NCBI RefSeq assembly: GCF_002105195.1
Contig: NZ_MUHU01000014.1
Span: 62,001-126,000, forward strand
DNA length: 64,000 nt
Origin: Derxia lacustris
GTDB taxonomy: Bacteria; Pseudomonadota; Gammaproteobacteria; Burkholderiales; Burkholderiaceae_E
Reading direction: 5' to 3'
A model generated the notes under the pieces. It saw only the letters and a program-made list of their open reading frames with translations. It was not told the DNA's origin and searched no databases. This document shows positions 8,301-19,196 of the stretch, in pieces. Within the stretch, counting starts at the first letter, position 1, and each line of letters begins with the position of its first letter. Both the position numbers and the translations under genes were made by a program.

Positions 8301-9145
8301 CGGTCCTCGGCAAACACCACGTCGAGCACCACCTCCATGCGGCGCGGCGGCCGGTCGAACGGCGCGCTGGCCTGGGCCGCACGCAGCGCGTTGTCGTCGA
8401 GCAGGGCCGAGCCGCTGCCGCGATGCACGGCCAGCGAGCCGGGCTGGATCTCGCCGCTCTCGGTCACGACAAAGCGCACCGCCGTCGTGCCGACCAGCCC
8501 GGCGCGGCGCGCCTCGGCCGGATAGACCAGCCGCGACTGGATCGCCCGCGTGAGCGCGGCCACATAGCGCCGCAGCGCGCCCACATCGGGCTCGGGCTGG
8601 GCCTTCACCGTCTCGGCCGCGCGCGCCTCGACCGACATCGCGCCAGCCTGCGCTGCTGGCGCCGGCGGCGCCGCGCTGGCCGAGGCGCTCGCCGCGGCGG
8701 CCGGGGCTGCCGCTGGCGCCGGTGCCGCGACCGGGCCGTCATTGGCGGTGCGCCATTGGCGTGGATCGGGTGGCGTGTCGCGCCGCGCGGCGGGATCGGG
8801 CCGCTCGGTCGGCGCCGGACGCGGTGCCGGCGCCGGGCGCGGCTGCTGGCTCGCGGCCGGCGCCGGCGGCGCACCTTCGGCCGGCGCGGCGGCACTGGCC
8901 GCCGTGCGCGCCGCGACCTGGCGCGTGCCGACCATGCCGAACAGCTCCATCGTCAGCCGCTGCGACGCCGGCTCGGGCGTCGGCCGATGCAGCAGCCAGG
9001 GCGACAGCAGCATGCCGTGCAGCAGCAGCGAGACGCCGAGCCCCTGGGCGAAGGTGAAGCGCACGACCGGGCGGCGCAGCCGCGCGGCCGGGCCGGGGCC
9101 GCCGCGTCGCCAGGGTGGCCGCAGGCCGGATGCGATCTCGTTCAT
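8297..9145 (-). CDS. tonB: TonB-family energy transducer
   Basis: A 282-residue TonB protein. It has a single membrane anchor at about 33-55 (FTFAQGLGVSLLLHGMLLSP), a Pro/Ala-rich periplasmic linker at about 70-180, and a C-terminal TonB domain from about 195 with IQSRLVYPAEARRAGLVGTTAVRFVV. It couples the inner-membrane proton gradient, via ExbB and ExbD, to TonB-dependent outer-membrane receptors. It is last in an exbB-exbD-tonB operon, its ATG overlapping the exbD stop. No receptor gene is in the window, so the imported substrate (iron siderophore, haem or other) is unknown. Confidence 0.9.
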   Translation of the reverse strand: MNEIASGLRPPWRRGGPGPAARLRRPVVRFTFAQGLGVSLLLHGMLLSPWLLHRPTPEPASQRLTMELFGMVGTRQVAARTAASAAAPAEGAPPAPAASQQPRPAPAPRPAPTERPDPAARRDTPPDPRQWRTANDGPVAAPAPAAAPAAAASASASAAPPAPAAQAGAMSVEARAAETVKAQPEPDVGALRRYVAALTRAIQSRLVYPAEARRAGLVGTTAVRFVVTESGEIQPGSLAVHRGSGSALLDDNALRAAQASAPFDRPPRRMEVVLDVVFAEDR

Positions 9146-9525
9146 GAATGCCCCGTCTCGGTCTGTACCGCCACCTTGGCAAAGCCGAGCTGCTTGAGCA
9201 GATCGGCCACGTCGATGAAGCCTTGCAGCGCCACCGCCCGGTCGGCGCGCAGCAGCACCGGCGTGTCGCGCGGCAGCGCCGCGAGCTGGCTGCGCAGCGT
9301 GGCCGAATCCACCTCGGCGCCGCCGTGAAACAGCTTGCCCTGCGCGTCGATCTCGATGGTCTCGGCCGGCCGCGCCTCGTCGTTGCTGGCGCTGGCCTTG
9401 GGCAGATTGACCGGAATGCGCCCGCTCGCGATGAAGCTGGAGGTGGTGAGCACGATGGTCAGCAGCACCAGCATGATGTCGATGAACGGCACCATGTTCA
9501 GGCTCTCGAAGGATTTATCGCGCAT
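9142..9525 (-). CDS. exbD: ExbD/TolR-family biopolymer transport protein
   Basis: A 127-residue protein with a short cytoplasmic N-terminus, one transmembrane helix carrying the conserved Asp of the proton path ([15 protein letters not shown]), and a periplasmic ExbD domain. The ATG at 9525 ([10 protein letters not shown]) gives the family N-terminus; an upstream frame start would add a Cys-rich tail inside exbB. It overlaps the end of exbB by 11 bases and the tonB start by four, so the three are translated together as one proton-motive-force transducer. Confidence 0.92.
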   Translation of the reverse strand: MRDKSFESLNMVPFIDIMLVLLTIVLTTSSFIASGRIPVNLPKASASNDEARPAETIEIDAQGKLFHGGAEVDSATLRSQLAALPRDTPVLLRADRAVALQGFIDVADLLKQLGFAKVAVQTETGHS

Positions 9526-9946
9526 GGGCGATCTCCCATTCGAGCAGCAGCACATTGGTCTTGCGCAGCAGCGCGTTGTAGAGCGACACCGCGACCAGCG
9601 CCACCACCAGACCGGCCGCAGTGGCCTTCAGCGCCAGCGCCAGCCCGCTCATGATCTGGCCGGTATCGACCACCGCGCCGTGGCCCATGCGGTCGAAGGT
9701 CAGCATGATCCCGAGCACCGTGCCGAGCAGCCCCACATAAGGCGCATTGCTGGCCACCGAGGCGATCACGAACAGCCGCCGCGTCAGCGCCAGCTCCAGC
9801 GCCTTGGCATCGGCGGCGCCGTTCACGTCCACGCCGCGGAAGTACATCGCGCGCTCGATGCCGATGGCCACGACCACCACGCTGAGCAGGGCCAGCAGAC
9901 CGAGCACGCCCCAGTCGATCGCCAGCGACAGCCATTCAACATTCAT
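9515..9946 (-). CDS. exbB: ExbB/TolQ/MotA-family proton channel
   Basis: A 143-residue short-type ExbB with three membrane helices: about 5-27 ([20 protein letters not shown]), and a later pair containing [15 protein letters not shown] and [20 protein letters not shown], the conserved MotA/TolQ/ExbB core. The ATG at 9946 follows AAAGGAG with normal spacing; a longer frame starting at 10054 lacks conserved sequence. First gene of the exbB-exbD-tonB operon; its promoter must lie in the long gap upstream. Confidence 0.92.
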   Translation of the reverse strand: MNVEWLSLAIDWGVLGLLALLSVVVVAIGIERAMYFRGVDVNGAADAKALELALTRRLFVIASVASNAPYVGLLGTVLGIMLTFDRMGHGAVVDTGQIMSGLALALKATAAGLVVALVAVSLYNALLRKTNVLLLEWEIAHAR

Positions 9947-10392
9947 TGCAGAACTCCTTTGGAAAATGGTGCGGCAAGGGGCAAACGCGGCAATAAGCCG
10001 ATCCGCCCAGCGAATTGCCGGCATTGGCGCGCCTGCCATTGCCGGAGCGACCATCGATTGCCGTTTGCAGTCCTTTGCAGCGCAATATCGGCGTGGCTAT
10101 TTGACCGATGTCGGCCGGATCACGCCAGCCGACCGCCGGATGCAGCGTCGGCAACAGCGTGCAAACGGATCGGGATCGATGCGGGATTTTTGGTTTCGTG
10201 GGCCAGCCGCTTGTATATAGATAAGAATACAGCGTGACGCGGAAAAATTAGCAAGACATATGCCATTACTGAATATGAAATGAAATCCGGCCCCTTTTGC
10301 AGGACCGGCAATTCCGCTTGTTCACTATGTACTGATTGCTACAGCGCGAATGTCGGCTTGACGACAGAAGGCGGCGGCGGGCGTCCGGCCGG
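9947..10392. other. 446-base intergenic region upstream of exbB
   Basis: It separates exbB from the end of the hybrid kinase gene, both on the minus strand. An AT-rich patch at about 10211-10270 (TTGTATATAGATAAGAATAC) stands out from the GC-rich surroundings and is the best promoter candidate for exbB. It resembles a Fur box only weakly. No credible coding sequence is seen. Confidence 0.5.
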
Positions 10393-13300
10393 TCAGTCGC
10401 CGGCCGGCGCGGCCGCGAGCAGCGCCCGGCAATGACCGAGCGCGGCGGCGAAGTCGAGCCGGCCGATGGCGGCGTCGAGCGCCGGCAGCGCTGCCGGACA
10501 GGCGGCGCCATAGGCCTGGCGCAGCGCGGCGGCCGAATCGGTGGCGGCCATGTCGGCGCCGGCCAGCTGGGCCGACAGCGCTTGCAGCATGGCGTGCAGC
10601 CGGGCCGGCGGCAGGCTCGCGGCGGGCGGCGCGGGCCGGGCGGCGGCGCCGAGCGCCCGGTCGAGCGCATGCAGCGCCGGCAGCGCCGCGACGACGATGC
10701 CGATCGCGTCATCGAGCGTGGCGGCGACGCCGGCGGCCGGCGCCCGGTGCAGCGCGCGCTCGGCGTCGGCCGCCGCGCCGGCCAGCGCCTCGGCGCCGAC
10801 GGTGGCGGCCAGCCCCTTGAGCGCATGCAGCTCGCGCGCGGCGGCCGGCGCGCCGCCGGTCGCGGCCACCTGGCGCAGCCGGGTCGGCAGCGCTTCCAGC
10901 GTCTCGACGAAGCCGGCGAGCAGGCGCGCATGCGCATCGCGCCGGCCGCCGAGCCGGGCCAGCGCCGGCGCCAGCGCGACGCCGGCGGCCTGGGCGGCGG
11001 CCTGGAGCGCGGCATCGGGCGGCGCGGCGGCGGCGATGGACGTCAGGGCTTCGACGGACGCGACGGCTGCCATCGGCGGCGCGGCGCCGGTGCCGGCGGG
11101 CGCGGCGGCATCGGCCGCATCGCCCGGCGCCGCGCGCCCGCATTGCCGGCGCAGCAGCTGCACCAGCGCGTCCAGGTCGAAGGGCTTGCCCACATGCGCA
11201 TTCATGCCGGCGGCCAGACAGGCGTCGCGGTCGCTGGGCATGGCATTGGCGGTCATGGCGACGATCGGCAGCGTGGCCAGGCCGAGCCGCTGGCGGATCG
11301 CGCGGGTGGCATCGAAGCCGTCGAGCACCGGCATCTGCAAGTCCATCAGCACCGCGTCGTAGCCGGCGTCGGCGGCCAGCGCATCGAGCGCCTGCTGACC
11401 GTCGCCGGCCAGCGTCACCGTCGCGCCCTCGCCTTCGAGCAGCTCGAGCGCGATCTGCCGGTTGTTGAGGTTGTCCTCGACCACCAGCAGCCGCAGGCCG
11501 CCGAGCCGGACCGGCGCCGGCCGGGGCGCGACTGCGTCCACGACCGGATCGCCTTCCTCGGCCAGCACCGGCAGCGTCAGGCGGAAGTGGAAGCGGCTGC
11601 CGACGCCCGGCGCGCTGTCGAGCTCGAGCTCGCCGCCCATGGCCGCCACCAGCCGCTGGCTGATCGCGAGGCCGAGACCGGTGCCGCCATAGCGCCGCGT
11701 GGTCGACACCTCGGCCTGGGCAAAGCCGCTGAAGATGCGGGTCTGATGCTCGGGCGCGATGCCGATGCCGGTATCGCGCACCGCCAGTTCCAGCGTCACG
11801 CCGGCGGCGTCGCGCGCCAGCACGCTCACGCTCAGCACCACCGCGCCGGCGGCGGTGAACTTGACCGCGTTGCCGCACAGATTGGTCAGCACCTGGCGCA
11901 GCCGCAGCGCATCGCCGAGCAGCAGCGCCGGCAGCGCCGGATCGATGTCGAAGCGCAGGTCGAGCGGCCGGCCGCCGAGCATGGCCGCGACCAGATCGGC
12001 CAGATCGCGCAGCAGCCGGTCGATGCGGAACGGCTGCGGATCGAGCGTCATCTTGCCGGCCTCGATCTTGGAGAAATCGAGGATCTCGTCGAGCAGCCCG
12101 AGCAGCGAGCGCGCCGCGCCCTCGCTCTTGGCGGCGTAGTCGGCCTGGCGCGGATTCAGCTCGGTGCGGCGCAGCAGCGCCAGCATGCCGAGCACCGCGT
12201 TCATCGGCGTGCGGATCTCATGGCTCACATTGGCCAGGAAGGCGCTCTTGGCATGGCAGGCCTGCTCGGCCTGCTCGCTGCGGGCGCGCAGCGCGAGATT
12301 GAGCTTTTCCAGCTCGCGCTGGGCGTCCTTCAGCTCGGTCACGTCGATCACGACCGCCAGCAGGCCATGCACCCGGCCGTCGCGCAGGTCGGGCAGAAAG
12401 CGGCAGTCGGCCTGGCTCATGGCGCCGTCGGCGCGCCGGATCGGGCATTCCAGATGCTGTTCGGCGCCGCCGAGCGCGGCGGTCAGCGCCGGCAGCAGCC
12501 GGCCGTACAGCTCGCCGCCCAGCACCGCCGAGATGTGCAGGCCCGGCAGCGTCTCCATCGCCAGCCCGAACCATTGGCCATAGGCGCGGTTGGCAAACCG
12601 GTTGAGCAGCCGGCGGTCCCAGTAGGCGACCAGCAGCGGCATGGCGTCGAGGATGCGCTGGCGGTCCTGCATCGCGGCGCGCACCGCCTCGGCGGCCTGC
12701 TTGCGCTCGCTGATGTCGCGCCGCGTGCCGGCCAGCCGCCGGCGGCCGTCGCCGCCCGACTGCACCAGCTTGCCGCGGTCGAGCACCCAGACCCAGCGCT
12801 GGTCGCGGTGGCGCACGCGCAGCTCGGCCTCGTAGGCCGGCGTCGCGCCGCTCAGGTGGGCTTGCAGCAGCGCGTCGGCGCGCTCGCGGTCGCGCGGATG
12901 GATCGGCGCGGCCAGCGCGGCGGCCATGCCGGCGGCGCTCGCGTCATGGCCGAGCATGGCGGCGTAAATGGCGTTGATGCGGCAGTCGCCGCTGTCGAGG
13001 TCGCGCTCCCAGGTGCCGGCATGCATGCCCTCGACGATGTTGGCAAGCCGCTGGCGTTCCTCCAGCAGCGCCTGCTCGGCCTGATGGCGCCGGCTGATGT
13101 CCTCGACCGAGCCGACATAGCCGGCGATGCCGCCGGCCGCGTCGAGCACCGCGCGGGCGCGCGCATGCACCACCCGCACCGCGCCGTCGCGGTGGCGCAC
13201 GCGATGCACCAGGTCGTAGTCGCGCCGCTCGGCCACGCTCGCCTGCCAGGCCGCGACCACGGTCGCGGCATCGTCGGGATGCATCGAGCTGGCCCAGCCG

Positions 13301-14292
13301 CGCCCGAGCCCTTCGGCCAGGCTCAGGCCGTGGATCTCCTGCCAGCGCGGATTGGAATAGGTGCAGTCGCCCTCGGCATCGGTGCAGAAGATGCCGAACG
13401 GCGAGCAGTCGGCGAAGGCGCGAAAGCGCGCCTCGCTGGCTTGCAGATCGCGCGTGGCCTGGACCCGCGCGCTCACGTCGCGCACGAACTTGGTGGCGCC
13501 GGTCACGCTGCCGTCGGCGTCGCGCTCGACCACGGTGGTGACCGCGACCCAGATCGGCCGGCCGTGGCGGTCGAGCCAGCAGCGGTCCTCGGCCGGGCCG
13601 TCGGCGGCGGGCACGAGGCAGCCGGCGCGGTCGCTGAGCATGAGCGCGGCGAACGGCCGGCCCAGCACCTCGCTGGCGGCATGGCCGAACAGCCGCGCCG
13701 CCGCCGGATTCCAGCGCTGCACCGTGCCGTCGGCCGCCAGCCCGACGATGGCATCGGCGCTGTGCTGGAGGATGAGATCGGCGCGCGCGCGCTGCTGCTG
13801 CTCGCGCCGCGCCGCCAATGCCAGCGCGGCGGCGCGCGCCAGACAGCGCAGCAGCTCGCGCTGGGTCGCATCGAGCTGGCGCGGCGCGCGGTCGATGACG
13901 CACAGCGTGCCGATCCGGCTGCCGTCGGCCAGCCGCAGCGGCATGCCGGCATAGAAGCGGATGTGCGGCGCGCCGGTCACCAGCGGATTGCCGGCAAAGC
14001 GCGCATCGAGCCGGGCGTCGGGCACCTCGAACAACTCGTCGCCGAGCACCGCATGGGCGCAGAAGGCCAGATCGCGCGAGGTTTCCCGCACGCCGGGCAG
14101 GCCCAGATTGGCCTTGAACCACTGGCGCCCGGCATCGATCAGGCTGATGAGCGAGATCGGCACCTGGCAGGCCAGCGCGGCGGCGCGCACCAGCGCATCG
14201 AATTCGGCCTCGGGCGCGCTGTCGAGCACATCGAGCGCATGCAGCGAGCCCAGGCTCGCGGTCTCGTCGTCGCGCAGCGGCGCTGCCTGCAT
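10393..14292 (-). CDS. multi-PAS hybrid sensor histidine kinase
   Basis: A 1299-residue soluble hybrid kinase. In order it has an N-terminal GAF domain (about 20-165), four PAS/PAC modules (about 180-660), HisKA with H691 in VSHEIRTPMN, HATPase with DTGIGIAPEH and GGTGLGLAIS, a receiver with phospho-acceptor D984 in VLMDLQMPVLDG, and a C-terminal Hpt with H1156 in LHALKGLAATVG. No membrane helix is apparent, so the signal is probably cytoplasmic, possibly redox or a small ligand. The ATG at 14292 (MQAAPLRDDE) is preferred because GGGGAGAG precedes it; the frame extends 48 codons further. It is divergent from the chemosensory operon, and its phosphorelay could feed the single-domain regulator at 14529. 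Confidence 0.9.
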   Translation of the reverse strand: MQAAPLRDDETASLGSLHALDVLDSAPEAEFDALVRAAALACQVPISLISLIDAGRQWFKANLGLPGVRETSRDLAFCAHAVLGDELFEVPDARLDARFAGNPLVTGAPHIRFYAGMPLRLADGSRIGTLCVIDRAPRQLDATQRELLRCLARAAALALAARREQQQRARADLILQHSADAIVGLAADGTVQRWNPAAARLFGHAASEVLGRPFAALMLSDRAGCLVPAADGPAEDRCWLDRHGRPIWVAVTTVVERDADGSVTGATKFVRDVSARVQATRDLQASEARFRAFADCSPFGIFCTDAEGDCTYSNPRWQEIHGLSLAEGLGRGWASSMHPDDAATVVAAWQASVAERRDYDLVHRVRHRDGAVRVVHARARAVLDAAGGIAGYVGSVEDISRRHQAEQALLEERQRLANIVEGMHAGTWERDLDSGDCRINAIYAAMLGHDASAAGMAAALAAPIHPRDRERADALLQAHLSGATPAYEAELRVRHRDQRWVWVLDRGKLVQSGGDGRRRLAGTRRDISERKQAAEAVRAAMQDRQRILDAMPLLVAYWDRRLLNRFANRAYGQWFGLAMETLPGLHISAVLGGELYGRLLPALTAALGGAEQHLECPIRRADGAMSQADCRFLPDLRDGRVHGLLAVVIDVTELKDAQRELEKLNLALRARSEQAEQACHAKSAFLANVSHEIRTPMNAVLGMLALLRRTELNPRQADYAAKSEGAARSLLGLLDEILDFSKIEAGKMTLDPQPFRIDRLLRDLADLVAAMLGGRPLDLRFDIDPALPALLLGDALRLRQVLTNLCGNAVKFTAAGAVVLSVSVLARDAAGVTLELAVRDTGIGIAPEHQTRIFSGFAQAEVSTTRRYGGTGLGLAISQRLVAAMGGELELDSAPGVGSRFHFRLTLPVLAEEGDPVVDAVAPRPAPVRLGGLRLLVVEDNLNNRQIALELLEGEGATVTLAGDGQQALDALAADAGYDAVLMDLQMPVLDGFDATRAIRQRLGLATLPIVAMTANAMPSDRDACLAAGMNAHVGKPFDLDALVQLLRRQCGRAAPGDAADAAAPAGTGAAPPMAAVASVEALTSIAAAAPPDAALQAAAQAAGVALAPALARLGGRRDAHARLLAGFVETLEALPTRLRQVAATGGAPAAARELHALKGLAATVGAEALAGAAADAERALHRAPAAGVAATLDDAIGIVVAALPALHALDRALGAAARPAPPAASLPPARLHAMLQALSAQLAGADMAATDSAAALRQAYGAACPAALPALDAAIGRLDFAAALGHCRALLAAAPAGD

Positions 14293-14489
14293 CGCGCTCT
14301 CCCCGGAGTCGACCCCGGGATCGGGATCGGTCGGGCCATTTTCGGGCGCCGGCCGGCGCTCCTTTGGCGGATAAGAAAGTCCATCCCACGCCAGTGCCGC
14401 GCATCGCCGCCGACCCAGGCGCATTAGCCCCGGCAAAGCCGCTCTTTTCCTTCGGTCGCCAATGCCGTTCAGCGCCTAAGGTCAAGGTT

Positions 14490-14507
14490 TGTAGGCATTC
14501 ACCTACA
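14490..14507. promoter_or_regulatory. TGTAGG-N6-CCTACA inverted repeat
   Basis: TGTAGGCATTCACCTACA is an 18-bp inverted repeat ending 21 bases before the ATG at 14529, in the 236-base divergent region between the two signalling units. It has the same spacing as the GacA/UvrY box (TGTAAG-N6-CTTACA) with one change per arm. A LuxR/NarL-type response regulator is a plausible binder; none is encoded nearby. Confidence 0.4.
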
Positions 14508-14528
14508 GCCATCACGGACGGCGACCCC

Positions 14529-14933
14529 ATGAGCGCAACCCTGGCAGTCAACACCAAGCGAACCCGGCACGCGCTGCTGGTCGACGACGACAAGTTCATG
14601 CTGGCCGTGCTCGGCGACATGCTGCGCGACCTGGGCGTGAGCGACGTGAGCACCGCCGAGAACGGCATCGCCGGACTGGCCGCCTGCCGCCGCGCCCGGC
14701 CCGATCTCATCGTCTGCGACCTCGGCATGCCGGGCAGCGACGGCTTCCAGTTCATGGAGCAGCTCGGCGCGCTCGGCTATGCCGGCGGCGTGGTGCTGGC
14801 CTCGGGTCTCGACGACCGCACGCTCAACTCGGCGGCGCTGATGGCGCGCTTCCATCGGCTCAACATCCTGGCCACGCTGCCCAAGCCGGTGCCCGAGGCC
14901 GGGCTGCGCGCGGCGCTCGACCGGCTCGGCTGA
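14529..14933 (+). CDS. single-domain response regulator
   Basis: A 134-residue receiver domain without an output domain. The acidic pocket is LLVDDDKF, the phospho-acceptor is D64 in LIVCDLGMPGSDG, and the conserved Lys is in TLPKPV. It begins the chemosensory operon and is followed after six bases by the hybrid kinase at 14940. The ATG at 14529 (MSATLAV) gives a normal receiver N-terminus. It probably relays phosphate between the hybrid kinases or from CheA; it differs from the CheY at 18511. Confidence 0.88.
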   Translation: MSATLAVNTKRTRHALLVDDDKFMLAVLGDMLRDLGVSDVSTAENGIAGLAACRRARPDLIVCDLGMPGSDGFQFMEQLGALGYAGGVVLASGLDDRTLNSAALMARFHRLNILATLPKPVPEAGLRAALDRLG

Positions 14934-14939
14934 AGCGCC

Positions 14940-17315
<2,376 letters not shown>

Positions 17316-17331
17316 ACCCGAACCGAGCCCC

Positions 17332-18486
17332 ATGAATCCGCCGACCTCCGACCGCGCCGCCACCGCCCGCCCGTTCGCCGATCTGGCGCTCGGCATCGCC
17401 ACCTGCGGCTTTGCCGGCCTGCCGCTGCTGGGCGCCGCCGGCCCGCTCGAATTCACCGCCCTGCTCGGCGTCGCCGGCTGCCTGCTGGCGGCCGGCTGGC
17501 GCCGCGCCGCCGCGCGCCCGGCCGCTGCCGACGACGCCGGTGCCCGGCCGGCCGGCGGCGACCGGCTGCAACGGCTGTCGGCGCTGCTCGGCGGCGTGCT
17601 GCCGGTGTGGTTGCAGCATGTGGGCAGCGTCAGGCACCAGACCGAGGACGCCATCGACAAGGCGGTGCAAAGCTTTGCATCGATCACCGAGCAATGCGAG
17701 GCCGCCGGCTTCGACCTGGGCAAGGGCAGCGGCCGCGCGCCGCAGGAAGGCACGATCAGCCTGCTGACCCTGTGCGAGCGCCAGTTGCAGCCGGTGATCG
17801 CCACCATGACCCAGATGCTCGACAGCAAGGACGCGATGCTGGCCATCGTCAACGACCTGTCGCGCGCCACCGTCGAGTTGCAGGACATGGCCAGCGGCGT
17901 CGGCCACATCGCGATGCAGACCAACATGCTCGCCATCAATGCCGCCATCGAGGCCGCACGACTCGGCGACGCCGGACGCGGCTTCAGCGTGATCGCCAAG
18001 GAAATCCGCGTGCTGTCCCAGGTCTCGGCCGATACCGGCAAGCAGATCACCGAGCGCGTGGCCGCCGTCACCGCGATGGTCGGCGCCACCGTCCAGACCG
18101 CCTCGGCCACCTCGGTCAGCGACAAGACCGCGCTGGCACTGGCCGGCTGCGTGGTGCAGGACGTGCTGGCCCATGTGCGCGACCTGAGCGCCGATGCCGA
18201 GCGCATGCGGGCCCAGGGCGGCGTCATCCGCGCCGACATCGAGGACCTGTTCGTGAGCCTGCAATTCCAGGACCGCGTGAGCCAGATCATCTCGGTGATC
18301 GATGCCGACATCGCCCGCCTCAAGACCGCGCTCGAACGCGACGAACCCGCGCCCGACGCCGCCGCCTGGCTGGCCGACCTGCGCCGCGACTACACCACCG
18401 CCGAGCAGCGCCAGGCCCATGCCGGGCCGGCTGCCGGCCATGACGACGGCCCGGCACGACCGGCCGCCGAAGTCCTCTTCTTCTGA
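17332..18486 (+). CDS. methyl-accepting chemotaxis-like protein without sensor domain
   Basis: A 384-residue protein. Two short hydrophobic stretches at about 15-60 could form a membrane hairpin with almost no periplasmic loop. The signalling core is recognisable at about 195-260 by [37 protein letters not shown], the hairpin tip that binds CheA and CheW. The helical bundle is shorter than in standard transducers, and no HAMP domain is obvious. It probably modulates the CheA complex encoded downstream. The C-terminal tail is Ala/Pro rich and ends VLFF. Confidence 0.8.
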   Translation: MNPPTSDRAATARPFADLALGIATCGFAGLPLLGAAGPLEFTALLGVAGCLLAAGWRRAAARPAAADDAGARPAGGDRLQRLSALLGGVLPVWLQHVGSVRHQTEDAIDKAVQSFASITEQCEAAGFDLGKGSGRAPQEGTISLLTLCERQLQPVIATMTQMLDSKDAMLAIVNDLSRATVELQDMASGVGHIAMQTNMLAINAAIEAARLGDAGRGFSVIAKEIRVLSQVSADTGKQITERVAAVTAMVGATVQTASATSVSDKTALALAGCVVQDVLAHVRDLSADAERMRAQGGVIRADIEDLFVSLQFQDRVSQIISVIDADIARLKTALERDEPAPDAAAWLADLRRDYTTAEQRQAHAGPAAGHDDGPARPAAEVLFF

Positions 18487-18510
18487 CCCGACCACCCGCA
18501 GGCAGACCCC

Positions 18511-18882
18511 ATGGCCAAGACCATTCTCATCGTCGACGACTCCAGTTCGCTGCGCTCGCTGGTGCGCATGGCGCTCGCCCGCGAGGGCTATACGGTCGTC
18601 GAAGCCACCGACGGCAAGGACGCGCTGGCCAAGCTGGCCGAGCTGCCCAAGGTGAACCTGATCGTGAGCGACGTGAACATGCCCAACATGGACGGCATCG
18701 CCTTCCTCACCCAGGTCAAGCAGCATCCCAGGCACAAGTACGTGCCGGTCATCATGCTCACGACCGAGAACCAGAACGCCAAGATCCAGGCCGGCCGCGC
18801 CGCCGGTGCCAAGGCCTGGATCGTCAAGCCGTTTGCGCCGCCGCTGCTGCTCGAGGCGGTCTCCAAGCTGGTGCTGGCCTGA
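18511..18882 (+). CDS. cheY: CheY-type response regulator
   Basis: A 123-residue receiver with DD at 9-10 (LIVDDSSSLR), phospho-acceptor D54 in LIVSDVNMPNMDG, a conserved Thr in IMLTTEN and Lys in IVKPFAPP. It is a typical CheY output protein of a chemosensory CheA. Its stop overlaps the next ATG as TGATG. With no flagellar genes nearby, its target may be something other than the flagellar switch. Confidence 0.92.
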   Translation: MAKTILIVDDSSSLRSLVRMALAREGYTVVEATDGKDALAKLAELPKVNLIVSDVNMPNMDGIAFLTQVKQHPRHKYVPVIMLTTENQNAKIQAGRAAGAKAWIVKPFAPPLLLEAVSKLVLA

Positions 18883-19196
18883 TGGACGCCGCCGTGACGA
18901 CCCGTCTGGCGCTGCCGGCCGAACTCACCATCTACATGGTGGCCGAGCTGGCGCCGCAATGGCTTGCAAGCCTCGACGGCCTGAGCCATGACGATGCCGC
19001 CGACGACAGCTTCGCGGTCGATGCCGCCGCGGTCGCCGAGGTCGATGCCGCCGGCCTCCAGCTGCTGGTGGCGCTGGCCAACCAGCTGACGCGCGACGGC
19101 TGGACGCTGCGACTCGCGCGGCCGAGCCCGACGCTGGCCCAGGCCTGCGCGCTGCTCGGCCTCGATGCGCTGCTCGGCGCCGGAGCGGCCGCATGA
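18882..19196 (+). CDS. STAS-domain protein (anti-sigma factor antagonist-like)
   Basis: A 104-residue single STAS domain. The signature around residues 45-65, FAVDAAAVAEVDAAGLQLLVAL, matches the SpoIIAA/MlaB fold, though the usual phosphorylatable Ser of EVDSAG is Ala here, so classic regulation by Ser phosphorylation is unlikely. It overlaps cheY by one base and cheA by four, so it belongs to the operon. STAS proteins recur in alternative chemosensory clusters, where they may modulate the signalling array; the role is inferred. Confidence 0.8.
   Translation: MDAAVTTRLALPAELTIYMVAELAPQWLASLDGLSHDDAADDSFAVDAAAVAEVDAAGLQLLVALANQLTRDGWTLRLARPSPTLAQACALLGLDALLGAGAAA

Noticed and set aside
10211..10231. 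Possible Fur box upstream of exbB
   Set aside because: Only about half the consensus positions match; it is AT-rich but the symmetry is poor, so it is noted only as a promoter candidate.
14376..14388. AAAGTCCATCCCA, also found at 60983-60995
   Set aside because: A 13-base exact match between two places is expected by chance many times in a 64-kb window.
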